Shown: positions 13,351-27,074 of the stretch, piece after piece | Position numbering within the stretch: the stretch's first letter is position 1 | How the letters are laid out: each line of letters begins with the position of its first letter | NCBI GenBank assembly: GCA_030765065.1 | Contig: CM060986.1 | Coordinates: 76,005,573-76,069,572 of the forward strand | Source of the DNA: Deroplatys truncata | Lineage: Eukaryota > Arthropoda > Insecta > Mantodea > Mantidae | Reading direction: 5' to 3' | DNA: 64,000 nucleotides | The notes under the pieces: generated by a model | Told to the model about the DNA's origin: nothing | The model's input: only the letters and a program-made list of their open reading frames with translations | The model's database searches: none | Made by a program: the position numbers and the translations under genes

Positions 13351-14648
13351 GCTCATTACTATAAGACCAGCAAATGTCAATCAACAACTAAAACTGCATC
13401 AATAATAGTGGGCTTCAAATTGATCAGAAATACTCATGTGTATGGTCTCTTCTTTAATGCGCCATTTCTATACTACCTTTCTATGTTACATGTTATGTGA
13501 CCTTGTAATGTCTTTCATTGGAAAACTTGCATGTAAACTGGGATCAAGAACATCCAGTAATACTCTTGCCTTGTGTGATACAATGCGTTATTTTTTTGCA
13601 GATAAGCAAACACTATGAGGGCAAAAGCCAAACTTGACTAATTTTCACTGAAGGAAGTCCCAAGCATAACTGTGATATCGTTATGAGAACCAGGACTAAC
13701 AAAGATCTGTTTTAGCAATACTTGCAGATAATTGAATTGTATTTTCAAGACTGATGACTTTTCTTTTCATCTTGAAAACTAAGTGCCTTTGTTAAAAGCA
13801 TGGTATCAAAAATGGCATATTTGTAATTCTCCTCTGGAATGTATGTTTTAGCTCAATACGAAAAGATATTATGCTCGTTTACTTACATAAATATGAAAAC
13901 ATAAATTTCTTTTTTCTATCATATAAAGACAAAATAAGGGAATGCAATAAGAGACAAAAGAAAAAGAAGAAATAAATGATATCTAACTTCTACTAATACC
14001 CATGAGAAACTTATGTTACAATTATTTCTGAAAATAAAAACATATTATTGATCTAATTTCAGTCAATTTTCAAGAGTAAAACCTTATATGTATTAAATTT
14101 CCTAAAAATTAAAAGAAGATTAAAAGAGTGGCTGGTTCCTGAAGGATGTTGTACTGTTAAAGGATTCAACATTCTTATTTCTATTAAAGGTGAGTGTGAA
14201 GTCCTCTCTTATCAATGCTAAAGTTTGAAAATTGTATATACACAAATATGATTTTACATATTTAAACACATAAGTCTACACCCACAAACAATAATTTAAA
14301 CAGCAACAATTTTTGTGGAATTCAAAATTTTTGCAGAGCTTTCATAAACTTTAAGTTGAACTATTCAAGTGAATTCAATCAAATAAGATCCACTTTTGGG
14401 AGTACTATCACAGCTGTGTGGTAAAAATGTCATTAAAACATTCAGTGGTTTCTGCAAATTGTAGCATTTATGTTGAAAAATGTGGTTTTGAGAAAAATGT
14501 ATTTAAACTAAAATTAAAAATAGGTTCTGGAAAATGACAGTTGTTGACAAAACATATTTGATGCTTCTTGAATCAGTAATATGGCTAACCAAACAAAAGA
14601 TATTGCCCTGTGAAACAAGACAAACCATAGCCTTCTAGATCAAATAGT

Positions 14649-14653
14649 TCCAA

Positions 14654-14702
<49 letters not shown>
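14649..14702 (+). repeat. (AAT)n microsatellite
   Basis: About 17 uninterrupted copies of the trinucleotide ATA/AAT. Confidence 0.95.
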
Positions 14703-14703
<1 letters not shown>

Positions 14704-17700
14704 GTCTTTTTCTTTAAAATTTATGTGATGCAATATCTTACCAATCTAATTTTTAGATTCCTATATTAATAATAAACTTTCCTTTTAAAAATGGGTGTTA
14801 AATCAACTGATTGGAGCATAGAAGGGTCATCAAAATTTCTGAGAATGATCACACTTTATAGTATTAATTTTCAATAAAAAGACAAACTCTGAAATTTTGA
14901 TCAAAAAGATTATTTGTTCACCCCAATCCCCCTTAAGGCAGTTCTTATGCTAAAATTGAAAATAAAAATGCATATTTTTTGGTAATCTTGCCGCATATTT
15001 TAATCCAAAAATTTGCTAATTAATTTTTGTAACAATACAACTTTTAAGCTCATAAAAGACATTTTTGGTTCCTACTGATGCATTCAATATTTGAATGGTT
15101 TAATTTTATAAACTGACTGTTACACAGCAAGAACAAAGCTAAGATTATGCAAAAATAAAAGCATTACACACCTTCACACCTACCATTTGAATATTAATCA
15201 ACATAATCGAATACACTAATAAAATTTAAACCTGTTATTACAATCATTTTTGAGAAAAGTTTTGCAAAATGCTTATTTTTGCAAGAAGCATGGAGTTCTT
15301 ACTGGTGACTCACAATAAACACAGGCTTAATCAAGCTAAAAGCAAACCCCATTAAAGATTCAAACAGTAATCTTCAGATTATTTTCCTGGCTTGCAATAT
15401 ATATATGCCACAGTCCACAGTTTGAATTTATTATAGAAAGCCGACATCAGCTAATAATATATTTTTGCTTTTTAATGTCAGGACCAGGAGTTTTCATTTG
15501 AATGTGTATAGTTTATCAGAGAACTCATGAAATTACGCATTTTACTGAGGTGCATTTACTAAGCGATTAGAGTTAGAAAAGGAAAAGAAAGCCATCATGT
15601 CTGGTACATTATCTTAAAGATTCAAGTTTTGCTTTCTGTTTATTATAAGATGAATAATCATAATAATTTTCTTTAAATTAAGCATTGTTCCTCAACTGAG
15701 AATCTCAATACTTATCTTTTCAGTGACATTCAACCATGTATTTTGATATTTCATTCAAGTTATAAGATTACCAAGTTCTTGAAGAGCATATATGAGCCTG
15801 TAACAACAGTAATGTTTTAAGAGCAAAACTACACATTTGCAGTACTGTTTCACTTACCTACATAACATAAAGGTTAGTTAAACCCAATTTTTTAATCTCT
15901 GCAATATGAGTGTGAATTCCTAGCATGTAATTTATCAAGAACACTGCTTCTTCAGTATGTATTTTATAGGGTAAAGGGAGTTGAAATATACCAAGAAGAA
16001 TTATTGGAAAATGGTTTTCAATTCCATTTGGCTTATAAGAGCATATTGTCGTGATGAAACACATTTTCTAATTCTTATGCATATTGTACATGATTATATT
16101 CATAACAGTTGTGTTATTGTTCAATTTCTTTGCATCAGTGTTCCTTTTAAAATCATGGACAACCTAGCACTTCACTCTTTGGTAGTATATGCTGTTGTTT
16201 TATACAGTTTCTTTGTCACAAGGTATTCCCTCACACATGCACATTCTGCTAACACACTCGCAGCAACAGGTAATATAGGATCAACAACAACAATTAACAA
16301 AGCTAAACATGTATTGAAGGAGACATATTTCCAGGTCTTAATGGGAATCATTCCAGATATGAAAATTACTTATTGTTATTGCTTTTCCATTGATAATAGT
16401 ATTTACGTTTGATATATTTAACACACTTACTTATACCATCATTTTGAACCACATTTGATAATTTTTGCTCGTTGCTTGACTTACTGAAGATTCTAATATT
16501 TGTAAACAGTTAACTACTTTGGGTTTTATATCCAATCTCCTCCTCTTTTTGGAAAAGCGAATAATTATGTTATTGTTTGCTTGAGACACTTGGAACTATA
16601 AAGTTGACTGGTAGCTTTCTAAGTATTTCTCAGCTTCCTTTATGCAGTGGATTCCTGATAGATGTCAGTACATTTTTTTGTATTTAGTATGAACATTTAG
16701 AACACCAACATTCTGTTTCAATGCATTGAGAAATTTAACACAAATATATTAGAAAAAATTATAAAAAGTAGCTTTCACTGAGTTAATCTATGTAACCTAA
16801 GAGCTAGAAGTACCATTTACTTTTTTGTAACCACATGGAAAAAAGTTATGTATGCATTTTTTGTAGTTGTGTATACTTCTTCATGTTTAGTAATATACTG
16901 TTATATTTTATGTGTCTGTTGCCAGTTTCTTAATTTCTTACTATCTAAACAATTTTTAAATTATTATTTTACTATTTCTTCCTCTTTTCCCAATTAAAAA
17001 TTCTCTTCAAAGTTAATGATGAGCAGTGGCATGCATCTAATCTCATCTACTCCAGCAGTGCCGAGATATGAATGTTATCAAGTGTTTTTCATTAATATGA
17101 TATATGAATGTTATTTAAATAACTTGCAATCAGCCTTCCCATCCATTCAACACTATAGTTGGGAGCACACACGCAGGTGAGTGCAGGAAAGCAACGTGCA
17201 GAAAGAGAGTCAGAAGTCCTTCCCTGCTTTGGAGTACACTATGAGTGCAATATTTTACCATCCATGGATACATGGAAGCAATCATATGGCAATGGTCTTT
17301 GATTAGTATATGCAGCTTGCCTTCTGGACTTTTTTGAACTTTTGAAGTGGTGGGGGAAATGCATCAATGTTGGTGGGGATTAGAGGATTTCTGTATGTTT
17401 GCCCATATCAGGAATCCTCTTGTGGATGACAGATCTAGGAAGCTTATTTTACAACTACCTCTAGTATTTCCATCACATACTAGCTGATACTATGCGAGAG
17501 AAAGAAGGTTGGGGATATAGCATTTTAACATACAAATACTGCTAACTGGGACAGTACATGACAACATTTAAAGCAGAAGCTACCTATGCCATTAGCCACA
17601 TATGGAAGGAGCAGGCGTGTGCTTTATATTGTGTTTTTCTTCTAGTCAGTTGACTGTTTATGAATGGTTGTTTCACATGATAGTATTTTATAATGTTGTA

Positions 17701-19780
17701 ATTTAGTGTTGGTTACTCATAGTCCATAATCACAAAGAGTTTTTATGATTACAAAATATTTAATTTCTGCCATATATATTTTTAATTTGATGAGCAGATA
17801 CTCAACAGTAATTAAAATAAATATGAATAATTGCAATCCTGAAAATATGCAATAAAAATCATTTTCGTGAATATAGGCATATTATTTGGAGAGGGTTTAT
17901 TCTTGTAAATCAACATAGAATTATGCACTGCTGGGGTAGTTTTCATTATCACTACAAACCACTGATGCCAACAAGATTAACCTTTGGGTAGCTATGTAAT
18001 TCAATTTTTATAAACATTTCTAACATGTAATGACCATTAAAGAATCTCATCTTTCTGTAACTTTCTACCTGAATGTTAAAGCTATAGAAAATATTATTAC
18101 ATATAAAAATGAAATGCACATTATTATGTTCTAATAAATGCAATAAAATGCAGTTCAGCTAATCCTTTGATTGCATTAGTCATCATGTTCATAACAAATG
18201 AGAATCAAACATATAGCAAATAGCTTAGCATTTTTTACATCAAAACCAATATATTGTTCATTTGGATTTCTTCTTTAAATTATTATCACTTTGTAGGCAT
18301 ATGTGCAAATCATATCTTTGCCATTTTATTTTTTTCAGATACATACTTTACCATTAAGGTTAGCAATTTAATTTTTGCATGAAAACTTCTGGAAAATGCA
18401 TATATAGATATATGTAGGAGCTTCATTAATGAAACATTTTTTTATATAATTAGTTTGCAATGTTGCTTAGATCCCAAGCTTTGTTTTCAAGCAGAAATTT
18501 GAAGTTGTTATATTTAGGCAAGCCATGCCATATAACATTATGGCACAAATTTGTGGTAAAAGATCTACACTGAAATGAAACAATTGAATCACACTATTAT
18601 AGGTGTGGGATATAGATTTTAATTTTTGTAGAAGTTTGATGCATAAATGTAGTGATTTGTGTACAGACATTATAAAATATTCAAGTGTTTATAGAAATAA
18701 TAAACATTAAGAAAGAAAAACAAGCATCAGATAATGTTTTGCTCATTATACCTTAGTTAAAAACTCTTCATACATACTTATGTAAAAAAATAACTAATTT
18801 TTACTTTTAGTTTTACTGTGATTCAACTATTTCATTTAGCCAACCAATCTGTGATATTACAAATATGTAATATCTTTACAGAACATTGCGGAACATTCAT
18901 AGTTTAACTATATGGAAGACAATGGATGTATGTATAGACATTTATATAGCTTTTCAAACATACAGAAAATAAGTTATATTTTCCTATAATCATGTATCTA
19001 ACAAATATATCAATTATAAAAACAAAAGTTAGAATAAATATATAAAAATTTTACCTTAACCTATGCACTTAGTGATGTAGGGTACCATTAATTCATTCAG
19101 AGATGCACATGTCATAAAATATGATCTGAAATAGTATGCATTACTTATATTTTGTATAAAGATTATGCATGTTATGTACTTCTTTCAGTTAAAATTAATT
19201 CCCAGAATGTTATGGTAGCCTATTTCACTGCTTTCAGGCAAGTGTTTACTTACATCATTAACATTATTATACTCTTTGGGAAAGTAAATATTTGGAAGAC
19301 ATTCTTTGGCACTGTGTTTATCTGAATTGAACAAAGTATTGGAAGACTTAGAATCACTGTGTCGTTTCTATTCAATACATCTATGTAGTTACCACAGCAA
19401 TGTTACACTCATGGACCTTTATACTCTTATATTCTAATATTACTTTTTATTTAAGGTTATTGCATTCATTCTTCACACATTATATGTACTAATGGAAGCA
19501 CTGTTTGCTTTAGTGGAAGACAATTCTTTCATCATACTCGTTGCTGACAGCTCTATCAAAATATTGTGTTATTATGAGAAACTGTTTTGGCTACAACACA
19601 AAATTTCATAAGCAGTCTATCATAGATAATGGGAAGTATTTGCTTTTCTTGTCAAATGTTAGCTGGAAGACATTGGATGCAAACATTCAGTTTCTAACAA
19701 ACAACAATAAGAAGTGAACTTCATCTTCATGCTTGCATTGAAAAAGTTTCTGCCATCCACTCCATGATTAATATTAATAA
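14703..19780. other. AT-rich sequence, nothing recognised
   Basis: About 5 kb downstream (gene sense) of the VGAT 3' end. The longest open frame, 15981-16412 plus, encodes 143 residues of low-complexity, hydrophobic and His/Tyr-rich sequence without a known motif, and is likely chance. No RNA gene was seen. Confidence 0.4.
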
Positions 19781-19803
19781 TGATAATAATACTGTATATT
19801 TAC

Positions 19804-19861
19804 TTTATTGTCAACGGCACTTGAATTTACGGTGAACTTTCCCTTATTAAGAGAATTTATT
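19804..19861 (-). terminator. Candidate VGAT polyadenylation signals
   Basis: On the minus strand, AATAAA hexamers occur at 19861-19856 and 19809-19804. These are about 230 and 280 nt past the VGAT stop codon. Either could direct 3' end formation. In AT-rich DNA such hexamers are frequent, so transcript data are needed to choose. Confidence 0.3.
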
Positions 19862-20089
19862 CCTAATGACCATCTATAATTAACTATGGAAAGGAAGTCA
19901 CAGGACAATGAAAGGATGACTTGTGAAATTTTTATCATCCTATGCATTTGTGTGTGTGCTTCTCTGATAGATTCTAATCTATTTGCTTTCACGCAACAAA
20001 ATTCTTCTACATAGTTGAAGAATTTAAATAACAAAAAATAACAAAATCTGTATACAATTAAAGAATATTGACTGCTTTGTTCTATTATT

Positions 20090-20907
20090 TTAAAATGGAA
20101 GCCCAATTTCAAAAGCCTTTACTAAAGCAGAGCCTGAATCATATACACCAATAATTCCAAACAGGCAGCCCAAGAAAATGACAAAGTAGTCATAAGCAAT
20201 GGTTCCCCAGTCTAGTTTTGGCTTTTTTAACTTTAGATGGAAATAACAAGGCCAAATAAATGATAGCATAGTGCCAGTGAAACTCCCAATGAAACCCATG
20301 AGAATTGCAAAGTGTGGAATAAAGACAGCCATGAGAATTGTAATTACTATCACACCGACTTTGAAAGCAAGGCCCCACACTTTCAGTTCCCCATCAAGAG
20401 CCCATATTGAAGGGAATAACGTTTCTGGCTTACCTTTGAAAAAAGCTTTCTCTAATAATTCACAAGCAGCATAATACGGTAAAGGATAAGAAAGCACAGC
20501 CTTTACAACCAAAAAGAAGTTGACCAAACCTTTGAAGCCTTGAGAATGAAGGTTGTTGGTAATAACCTGTTGGGTATCGTTTTGAAAGGTAAGGAAGCAG
20601 ATGTAGCCAAACAGAGACTTGAAGGCAGCAGCTGCAATGTGGCTCCAGTTGAGCATCCAGTCAAATTTGGAACGGTCGATGAGGTTGCCTTCCAGTGTGG
20701 GCAGGAAGATCTGCGATGTATAGCTGAATACAATCACTCCCAAAGATATGGGAAAGTTCTCAAAATCAATGCTCCATTTTACTTTGGACCATCCCCAGTC
20801 TGATATTTCCAGCAAGCAGTAACCCAGAATGATGGCATTGATGACCAGATGTGACATGGTGCACCAGAAGCTTAATACAGACACCATGTGCAATGATTTC
20901 AGAAAAC
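20090..20907 (-). CDS. VGAT: VGAT terminal coding exon
   Basis: This exon encodes the last 272 residues of the vesicular inhibitory amino acid transporter (SLC32; amino acid/auxin permease superfamily). The protein loads GABA or glycine into synaptic vesicles using the proton gradient. Diagnostic runs are SYTSQIFLPTLEGNLIDRSK, CFLTFQNDTQQVITNNLHSQ, LSYPLPYYAACELLEKAF and FIGSFTGTMLSFIWPCYFH. It ends in the conserved FEIGLPF tail and TAA. Several hydrophobic membrane segments are evident. The acceptor TTTTCAG sits just before base 20907, and the exon opens with GT, completing a Gly codon split 1/2 with the upstream exon. The frame is open throughout, with no stops or frameshifts. In Drosophila this region is similarly conserved, so I am very sure of the family. 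An internal ATG at 20893 is not the start. Confidence 0.95.
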
Positions 20908-22224
20908 CTGAAAATGTTCAAGCTTTGTTACAAAAGCAACAAGAGAAATATCATTTTTTAACAGGTTGACTGTCAAATACTCTAATCATATTCTACAGTA
21001 TCTGTTTACCAGTGCCACCTACTCCAGTTGGAGTCTTTGCATGAAGATTTTATAAAGTATTAGTATATGGTGTAGCATACACATTTTAGCAATTAAAATG
21101 GATTAGCAACGGTTTTTTTAGTTCAAATATCTTTTTAATTTTATTTTACAATTAAAATACATCAAACCTCATTCAGGGTGTTTGGGATTCTAGCTAGTCT
21201 GGTTGAAATACAATTTTTTTCTAATAATTGCAGTCAGAAATATATGTTAAAACATTTAAACAGGTTGTTTACACTTTTTGTAAAGTAAGTAATCATAGAA
21301 TAACATTTGGGATTCTTGGATGTTCTGGACTTCCATAGGGAAGTCTGAAGCTACAGAGTAATTCCATGAGCATAGTCTCAGCAAAAATGCAGACCGGGGG
21401 GGGGGGGAGAAAGTAAAAAGCAGAATTATTTTAGAAACATCGAAAAAACTAAAAAATATTTATACAATCATATACCTGACCTGGTTAAGGAAATAAATGA
21501 GAAGGAAAAAAAGAATTCAAGCAATTAAGACTTAAGAAATGCTCTCTATACAGCAATAATCACTAGTTTATTGTTTTATATTGGAATTGTAGATGTATGA
21601 GTGGTTCCTCTTCCTAATGTACATCAATTTCAAATCTGTAATGTATATGCCCATTTTTCTTTATTTGTCAAAGTTTTGTAAAGCTGATAAATGTGAAGAA
21701 ATCTGAATTTAAGCATACAGTCAATCAGCCTGTTAAGTATTATCTAGAAAGAAAAAGATTATGTTGTAACAATTGTCAACATCTGTCAGAAATATTATTA
21801 ATGGTTTGTATAAGTTAAAGAACCAAAAAATATTCTGTAAGTGTTAAAGAGAGATGAGTTTTCATAATGATCAAGTTAACCATAATTTCAAAGGTTAAAC
21901 ACATGCTTTTATGCAAATGAAAATGTAAATACTACATACAACAAACCCTTTTATGTTGTGTAGCACCAACAGTATTGCATACCAGCTTAGGAGTTGATAA
22001 AAATAAACCACATCTCAACATAGTCCATAAGATTGTTCAGAGTTAAAATAATCTTTCAACCATGTAATAAAAATACACCGAAACAGCTGTAGACATTTAT
22101 TTCACACATCTGCATGCTCATGAATTTAAGTTATGTCAGTTTATTGTAAGGAAATCTTTTGGTGTACATTACTTCAAATTCCAAATAGCATGTTAGTAAC
22201 TATTTTTATTATGCAGGGTGAATC

Positions 22225-22566
22225 ACCTAAAACTTGCACTGCAAATATTTCGGAAATGGAAAGTACTATTGATGTGCAGTTTTCACAGCATTGATTGGTA
22301 GTCAGGGGCTCGCACATTTAGCCTATAAATTGATTTTAATAATACTGAGAAAGGTATTTTTTGAGCAAACATACAAATTTTTAAATGGAACAATGCCTAG
22401 TTACATCAACAGAATAAAGGTAGGGTAAATTAGAATGTCAATGGTCTTTGTTGCAGGATTCTAGTGCAAGTGGTTTACGAGAAATTGTATTTTGAAAAGT
22501 TTCCACCCCGACAATTGTTTGTCCCATTCAACCTGCTTAGTTGCTAGGCACAAAATACAAAAAACA
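22225..22566 (-). mobile_element. Mariner-type element end, no transposase
   Basis: The segment starts ACCTAAAACTTGCACTGCAA and aligns by eye, about 85% or better, with the reverse complement of 56060-56400, which lies just past a mariner-type transposase remnant. Shared runs include TTTTCACAGCATTGATTGGT and GAACAATGCCTAGTTACATC. It is therefore the 3' terminal region of the same element family, inserted in the last VGAT intron. No coding sequence remains. Confidence 0.6.
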
Positions 22567-23345
22567 AGGTGGAGGAGGAATGTATGAAATACATTCACTT
22601 AATTCTTTTTAGTTGTGGTAGATGCGATACTAGGAATATTATCAGTGTTACAGAATATTAATGGAATGTTACCTTGACTATTCTTGTATGAAATAATTCT
22701 GCAGATGAAAGAATATCCAAGAAATGTTAGTTTAAATTTTCTAATTTGTACTCATTGCATGATAAATAAAACCAACATACATGCATTTATACCTCGTAAA
22801 AACTACGTATCTGAGTATGCTTTTTATTATAATTAATTCAAATTTATAATGAAACTGCCAATTTAGTTAAAAAGTGTTAATCCAGTACAAAGACTTAAGA
22901 AGTGACGTAAAGCTTTTTAATCAATAATTCTTTAAATTTTTTAATGTAAATGTTTGAACATTTTGCATTTTATATAATAGCGATTAATAACATCACAGTG
23001 TATATTGAAGCATAATACATTATGTTAATATAGTATTTTATTGATGTATCTTGTGTATGTGTATAGAAAAATGGTGCATCAGGATACGAATAAATAGTAC
23101 AATACCAGATTATGATTTGAGGACAGAAATAAGATATTAATGAGTTCAGTAATTGTAGAATCAATGACTGAGAAAGGCAGTACCATTATGCAAGTCCATG
23201 CTAAGTAGCATTAAGGAAAGGTGAAACTATAATCAAAGTAATAACTACTAGCCTACTTAGCAATTAGAAACAGGGTTTTAATATGAATTATTTTTAAGCT
23301 CTAGCTATTACTTTAACTTGGAGCACATAGTGAGAAAAAAATATA

Positions 23346-24180
23346 AAAAATCTGAAGTGTTACATTCACATGATTTTCTCTACTGTCTATCCTTTATTAG
23401 TGGGTATACAAATTATTCTCACGAAAACATATTTTTCTATCTATATGATTTTAATCAAGATAAACCTTTGCAGAATTAGCTGCATTATACATTTCACAAT
23501 GGATACAAAGGGAATAGTGAAGTCAAATGCTTAACAACTGAACCCTATATGCTAGCACTTAAATTCCATACTCTTTCCATGCAGTCACTAAAAAACAATT
23601 GAAAATTGACAGGACATTAAAAGAAAATATGTACAGTTCAAATCATTAAGAATGGATATCTCAGAAATGGCTTATATATATATTGAAATGAATTCTGTAT
23701 TTTAAAGAGATCTACAGTTTTTGTGCAGCACATTTTCGTCTATCCCTTAATATTTGCCAGGTATACAAGATTACAAAATCCCTTCCAAATTAAGAGGATT
23801 TAACAGGCTATTTCCAGGAAATTCAATATATAGATTTTATTTGTCATGTAAATATCTTAAATATATGGTATTTTAATCAAAATTGTTAGTCACTTTTGAG
23901 AATATCAAACATTTCAAAAAAATGCTCCAGTTAGTTAATTTGGAAGACACATGACACATCTTTGGAAGTTACAGAACTTAGGTACCAAGTTTGGTGTTTA
24001 TCCATCCCTTTGGTTTTGAGTTATACTGTTCAGACATACACATTCACACACACCTTTTTCTAAAAATGCTTGTTTTAGATTCAGGGAACCTCAAAACGTG
24101 TATTTCTGGTGAAATCTTGACATCAAATTTTTGGTTGGAATACAATATTTCCTCTAAGTAGAGGAAAAAAGTAAAAAGAG
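23346..24180 (+). repeat. Old copy of the ~0.9 kb repeat inside VGAT intron
   Basis: It opens AAATCTGAAGTGTTACATTC then ATGATTTTCTCTAC and ends GTAGAGGAAAAAAGTAAAAA. It shares a 5' part (TTAGTGGGTATACAAATTAT) with the copy at 45752-46606, forming a distinct subfamily from those at 61-64 kb. The microsatellite position holds only ACACATTCACACACAC. Confidence 0.6.
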
Positions 24181-25617
24181 CTTGAAAATAATGTACATTA
24201 AGTGCTGAGAGTTATTTATTATGTGTAATAATTTTTAACCATAAATAAATCTTTATAAGAATGATGAACATTGCTGAGAGGTAGAGTTGTAATCTAACTA
24301 TACATACTGTACAGGTCAAAGACATACATAATGTATTACAGTAACATCACTTGTCAGGAATATCAGTTGCACTGTACTGTGTTAAAATGGAGCAACCTTA
24401 CAGCAACTAAAAGTATGTATGGCTGTGCACGTGTGTGCAAACAATGAAGTCAGTGGTGACACATAACATACTTTTGCAAATCTCTTGCAACTGCTCATTT
24501 GCAGTTCCATGTTTATTGAGACCTTTTTGCTCCTATTATTGTGTACTTTCAACTGTTTTGTTTTGTGTCATTGCTTATGACTAAAGACAGGCAAAATATG
24601 AAATAAAAGTTCCCAAAATATTATTAAATGTATATTTTAAAGCCAAAATAACAAATTTTCAGGGTTTGCAACAGGTTCACTTCATTGGTTAAAAAAGATA
24701 CGGTTTTTAGATTTTTTCCATATTTAATAACAAAATATCAAATGAAATACAAGTTACATGGAGTTTTTAGATTCTGACAAACTTCTGTATCCTGTGGCTT
24801 TGGTTAGTTTGCACTTCCGCCAGCATGGAGAGCTTTGTGTGTGTGATATCGAAATTAGCCCAAGATTAGATGCAATGTCTAGGTTAGATTGGCAGTTTCT
24901 TCTATGCATGAGCATTTGTAACAAGATGAAATGCTTTATTGTCATTCTGTGATGATTTTGCTGTAAAGAAACTGTGTCAAAAAGGGTAGAAGGATGGGTT
25001 TCAGGCTCACATCTTCTCCTAAACTCTAATTTAGGTATTTTCATTGCATTTATCTTCGTTTCTTACAATTTCTTTTGGCCATAGGATATGGAAGTATAGC
25101 CATAGATTTTAATCATGGCAAAAACCTTAAACATGGAAAAAAATAAAAGAAAAAGCTGTTATGAGTTGCTTTGTCTTTCCTTAATACTTATTAGAATATG
25201 CTACTTAAAGCAAAGCACATCGTGAAAATAAAAGCTCTTCAAGAATAAGAGAGTGCATTTAATTTTGCTTGCGACGTCAGATATAACATCATCTACTTTT
25301 GTTGTGAAAGGTGGTGCAGGTTTTTCCAGATATATTTCTTGAAAAAAGTTGCTTGGGTTTTCTAAATGTGTCCCACAGAAAACTGCCCAAATAGAATATC
25401 TGGAAAGCCCGGTTCATTGCTAACAGAAATTACTTTAAAAGAGAAAAATCTTAAATCTTTAAAATATGAATATTTTCATAAAATATGAAGATTTTGCCAA
25501 AATATAATGAAATATGAATTTTTTTTGTCACATACATTGAATTCCACACATTGGAAAACATAAAATATACTTCTTCCCATAATGGCAGCAAACATGGCTT
25601 AAAATATGATAGTTTAC

Positions 25618-25984
25618 CTAGAGGTATGAGAAAGATTCCAATCAGCATCATCCAGCTTCTGGTATCAATAGCACCCTCAGGAAAAGTTCCCACCATAAGA
25701 TCTCCACAGACAACCACATAGAGAATGCAGGTCATGAGAAGCTCAATAATTTGTGCAACATTCACAGCACGCGCTCCCCACTTAGGGCCAAAGCATTCAC
25801 TTGCAATGCCAACATATGAATCTCGTACCCTCACTTTCTGGCCTGTAGTTGGATCTTCTTCATAGAGACACTCGACCAAGATCTTGCCAGTGTAGCAGCA
25901 GATGTATGCAATTCCAACCATTGCAGCTATGGCCCAGTATCCACCTCGCAGGACAGCAAATGGCAGTGATACAATGAACATACC
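25618..25984 (-). CDS. VGAT: VGAT internal coding exon
   Basis: This 367 bp exon encodes 122 residues of VGAT, beginning GMFIVSLPFAVLRGGYWAI, the first membrane segment of the transporter. It continues through CYTGKILVECLYEEDPTTGQ, RVRDSYVGIASECFGPKWGA and IELLMTCILYVVVCGDL to IDTRSWMMLIGIFLIPLG. The acceptor TTTCACAG precedes base 25984 and the donor is CTAG|GTAAAC. The split Gly codon joins in frame to FLKSLHMVSVLSFW of the next exon, exactly as in other insect VGATs. Known insect proteins carry roughly 130-150 more N-terminal residues (cytosolic tail plus the start of segment 1), which are not found in this window. The open frame running on to 25451 is read-through into the intron. Confidence 0.94.
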
Positions 25985-26156
25985 CTGTGAAATATTTTAC
26001 ATTCATAATATAAGTGTATTAAACTTCAGTAGGAAAAGCAACCAGTGACTTGCTAATAATCACTGATTATTAATTACACTAGTATGCATGATATCGGATG
26101 ACTGAAAACTAATAAGTGATTCTGACTCACTTTTTATGCTGATTTCAGAACTGCTT

Positions 26157-26332
26157 TTAGTTTTTACTTTCTCTGCTACGTATAGTAAGTAGGGGAAGTA
26201 TTCTATTCCATCCAAAAATTCCATACTGAGATTTCACCGGAAATATATGTTTTGAGGCCCCCTGAATCCAAAAAAAGCATCGTTTGGAAACACGTCCGTG
26301 TGTGTGTGTGTGTGTGTGTGTGTCTGTGTCTG

Positions 26333-26364
<32 letters not shown>

Positions 26365-27060
26365 AACAGCATAACTCAGAAATGAACAGTCGGATAAACA
26401 CCAAACTTGGTATTTAGGTTCAGTGTCTTTCAGAGATGCGACATGAAGGTTTTCAAGAAAATCCTCCCACCCCAGATTACAGGAACATTTTTTGAAAATT
26501 TTAATTTTCTCAGAAATGGCTCTAATGATTTTGATTAAAATATCATATATTTAAGATACTTTCATGACAAATAAAATGTATATTTTGAATTTTCTGGGAA
26601 TGTCTCCAAAAGTATTCTTCATTGTGAACGACTTTTGCATAACCGATAAACCATAAGAGATACACAAAATTTTACTGCACAAAAAATGTGATTGCGTTAA
26701 AATACACAATTTATGTCATATACATTTTTTTTATTGAGTGAACCATTTTCGAGATATTGCTTGTTATTCCCTTAAATTTTCCAATACTTATACTTTTCCT
26801 CAAATGGGAATTCGTTATTCATTTTTTTATGTCCTGGACATGCAAAGAGAATGGAATGTGCCACATAGCAACCAGCTCTTAAAAGATTTGACTATCGCTT
26901 AAAGCCTACCATATTCCCCTTGCACCTACAAGAAAATTAGCAATAAGATTAACATCTCGATATCTCGATTAACATGAAATATATGGAAAATAAGCGTTTG
27001 TAAAAATAGTTTGTACAAGAGTAGAGAAAGTCATGTGAGTGTAACACATCAGATTTTTTT
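26157..27060 (-). repeat. Copy of the ~0.9 kb repeat, upstream VGAT intron
   Basis: In minus orientation it runs from TCTGATGTGTTACACTCACA and GACTTTCTCTACTCTTG (right end, to 27060) to GTAGCAGAGAAAGTAAAAAC (left end, 26157). It contains the landmark ATCGAGATATCGAGATGTTA near 26960 and a long TG/TCTG microsatellite at 26299-26364. Its left end is 172 bp from the VGAT splice acceptor. Confidence 0.75.
26299..26364 (+). repeat. Compound (TG)n (TCTG)n microsatellite
   Basis: About 12 TG units grade into CTGTGT and then eight or so TCTG units. It sits at the fixed microsatellite position of the ~0.9 kb repeat. Confidence 0.95.
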
Positions 27061-27074
27061 CTATCACGTAAGTT

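Larger units (their letters stand above)
20908..25617 (-). other. VGAT: VGAT intron, 4710 bp, phase 1
   Basis: On the minus strand the intron runs from GTAAAC (25617) to TTTTCAG (20908). It carries a mariner terminal fragment (22225-22566), an old copy of the ~0.9 kb repeat (23346-24180), a poly-G run at about 21397 and otherwise AT-rich sequence. The ORF pair at 24754-25044 on both strands has no recognisable domain. Confidence 0.85.

Noticed and set aside
15981-16412. 143-codon plus-strand open frame
   Set aside because: AT-rich composition, no motif, no splice or promoter context; likely chance.
20540-20803. Plus-strand frame of 87 codons
   Set aside because: Shadow of the VGAT exon on the other strand.
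25451-25617. Extension of the VGAT frame past the donor
   Set aside because: The GTAAAC donor at 25617 joins perfectly in frame to the next exon; the extension is intron read-through.
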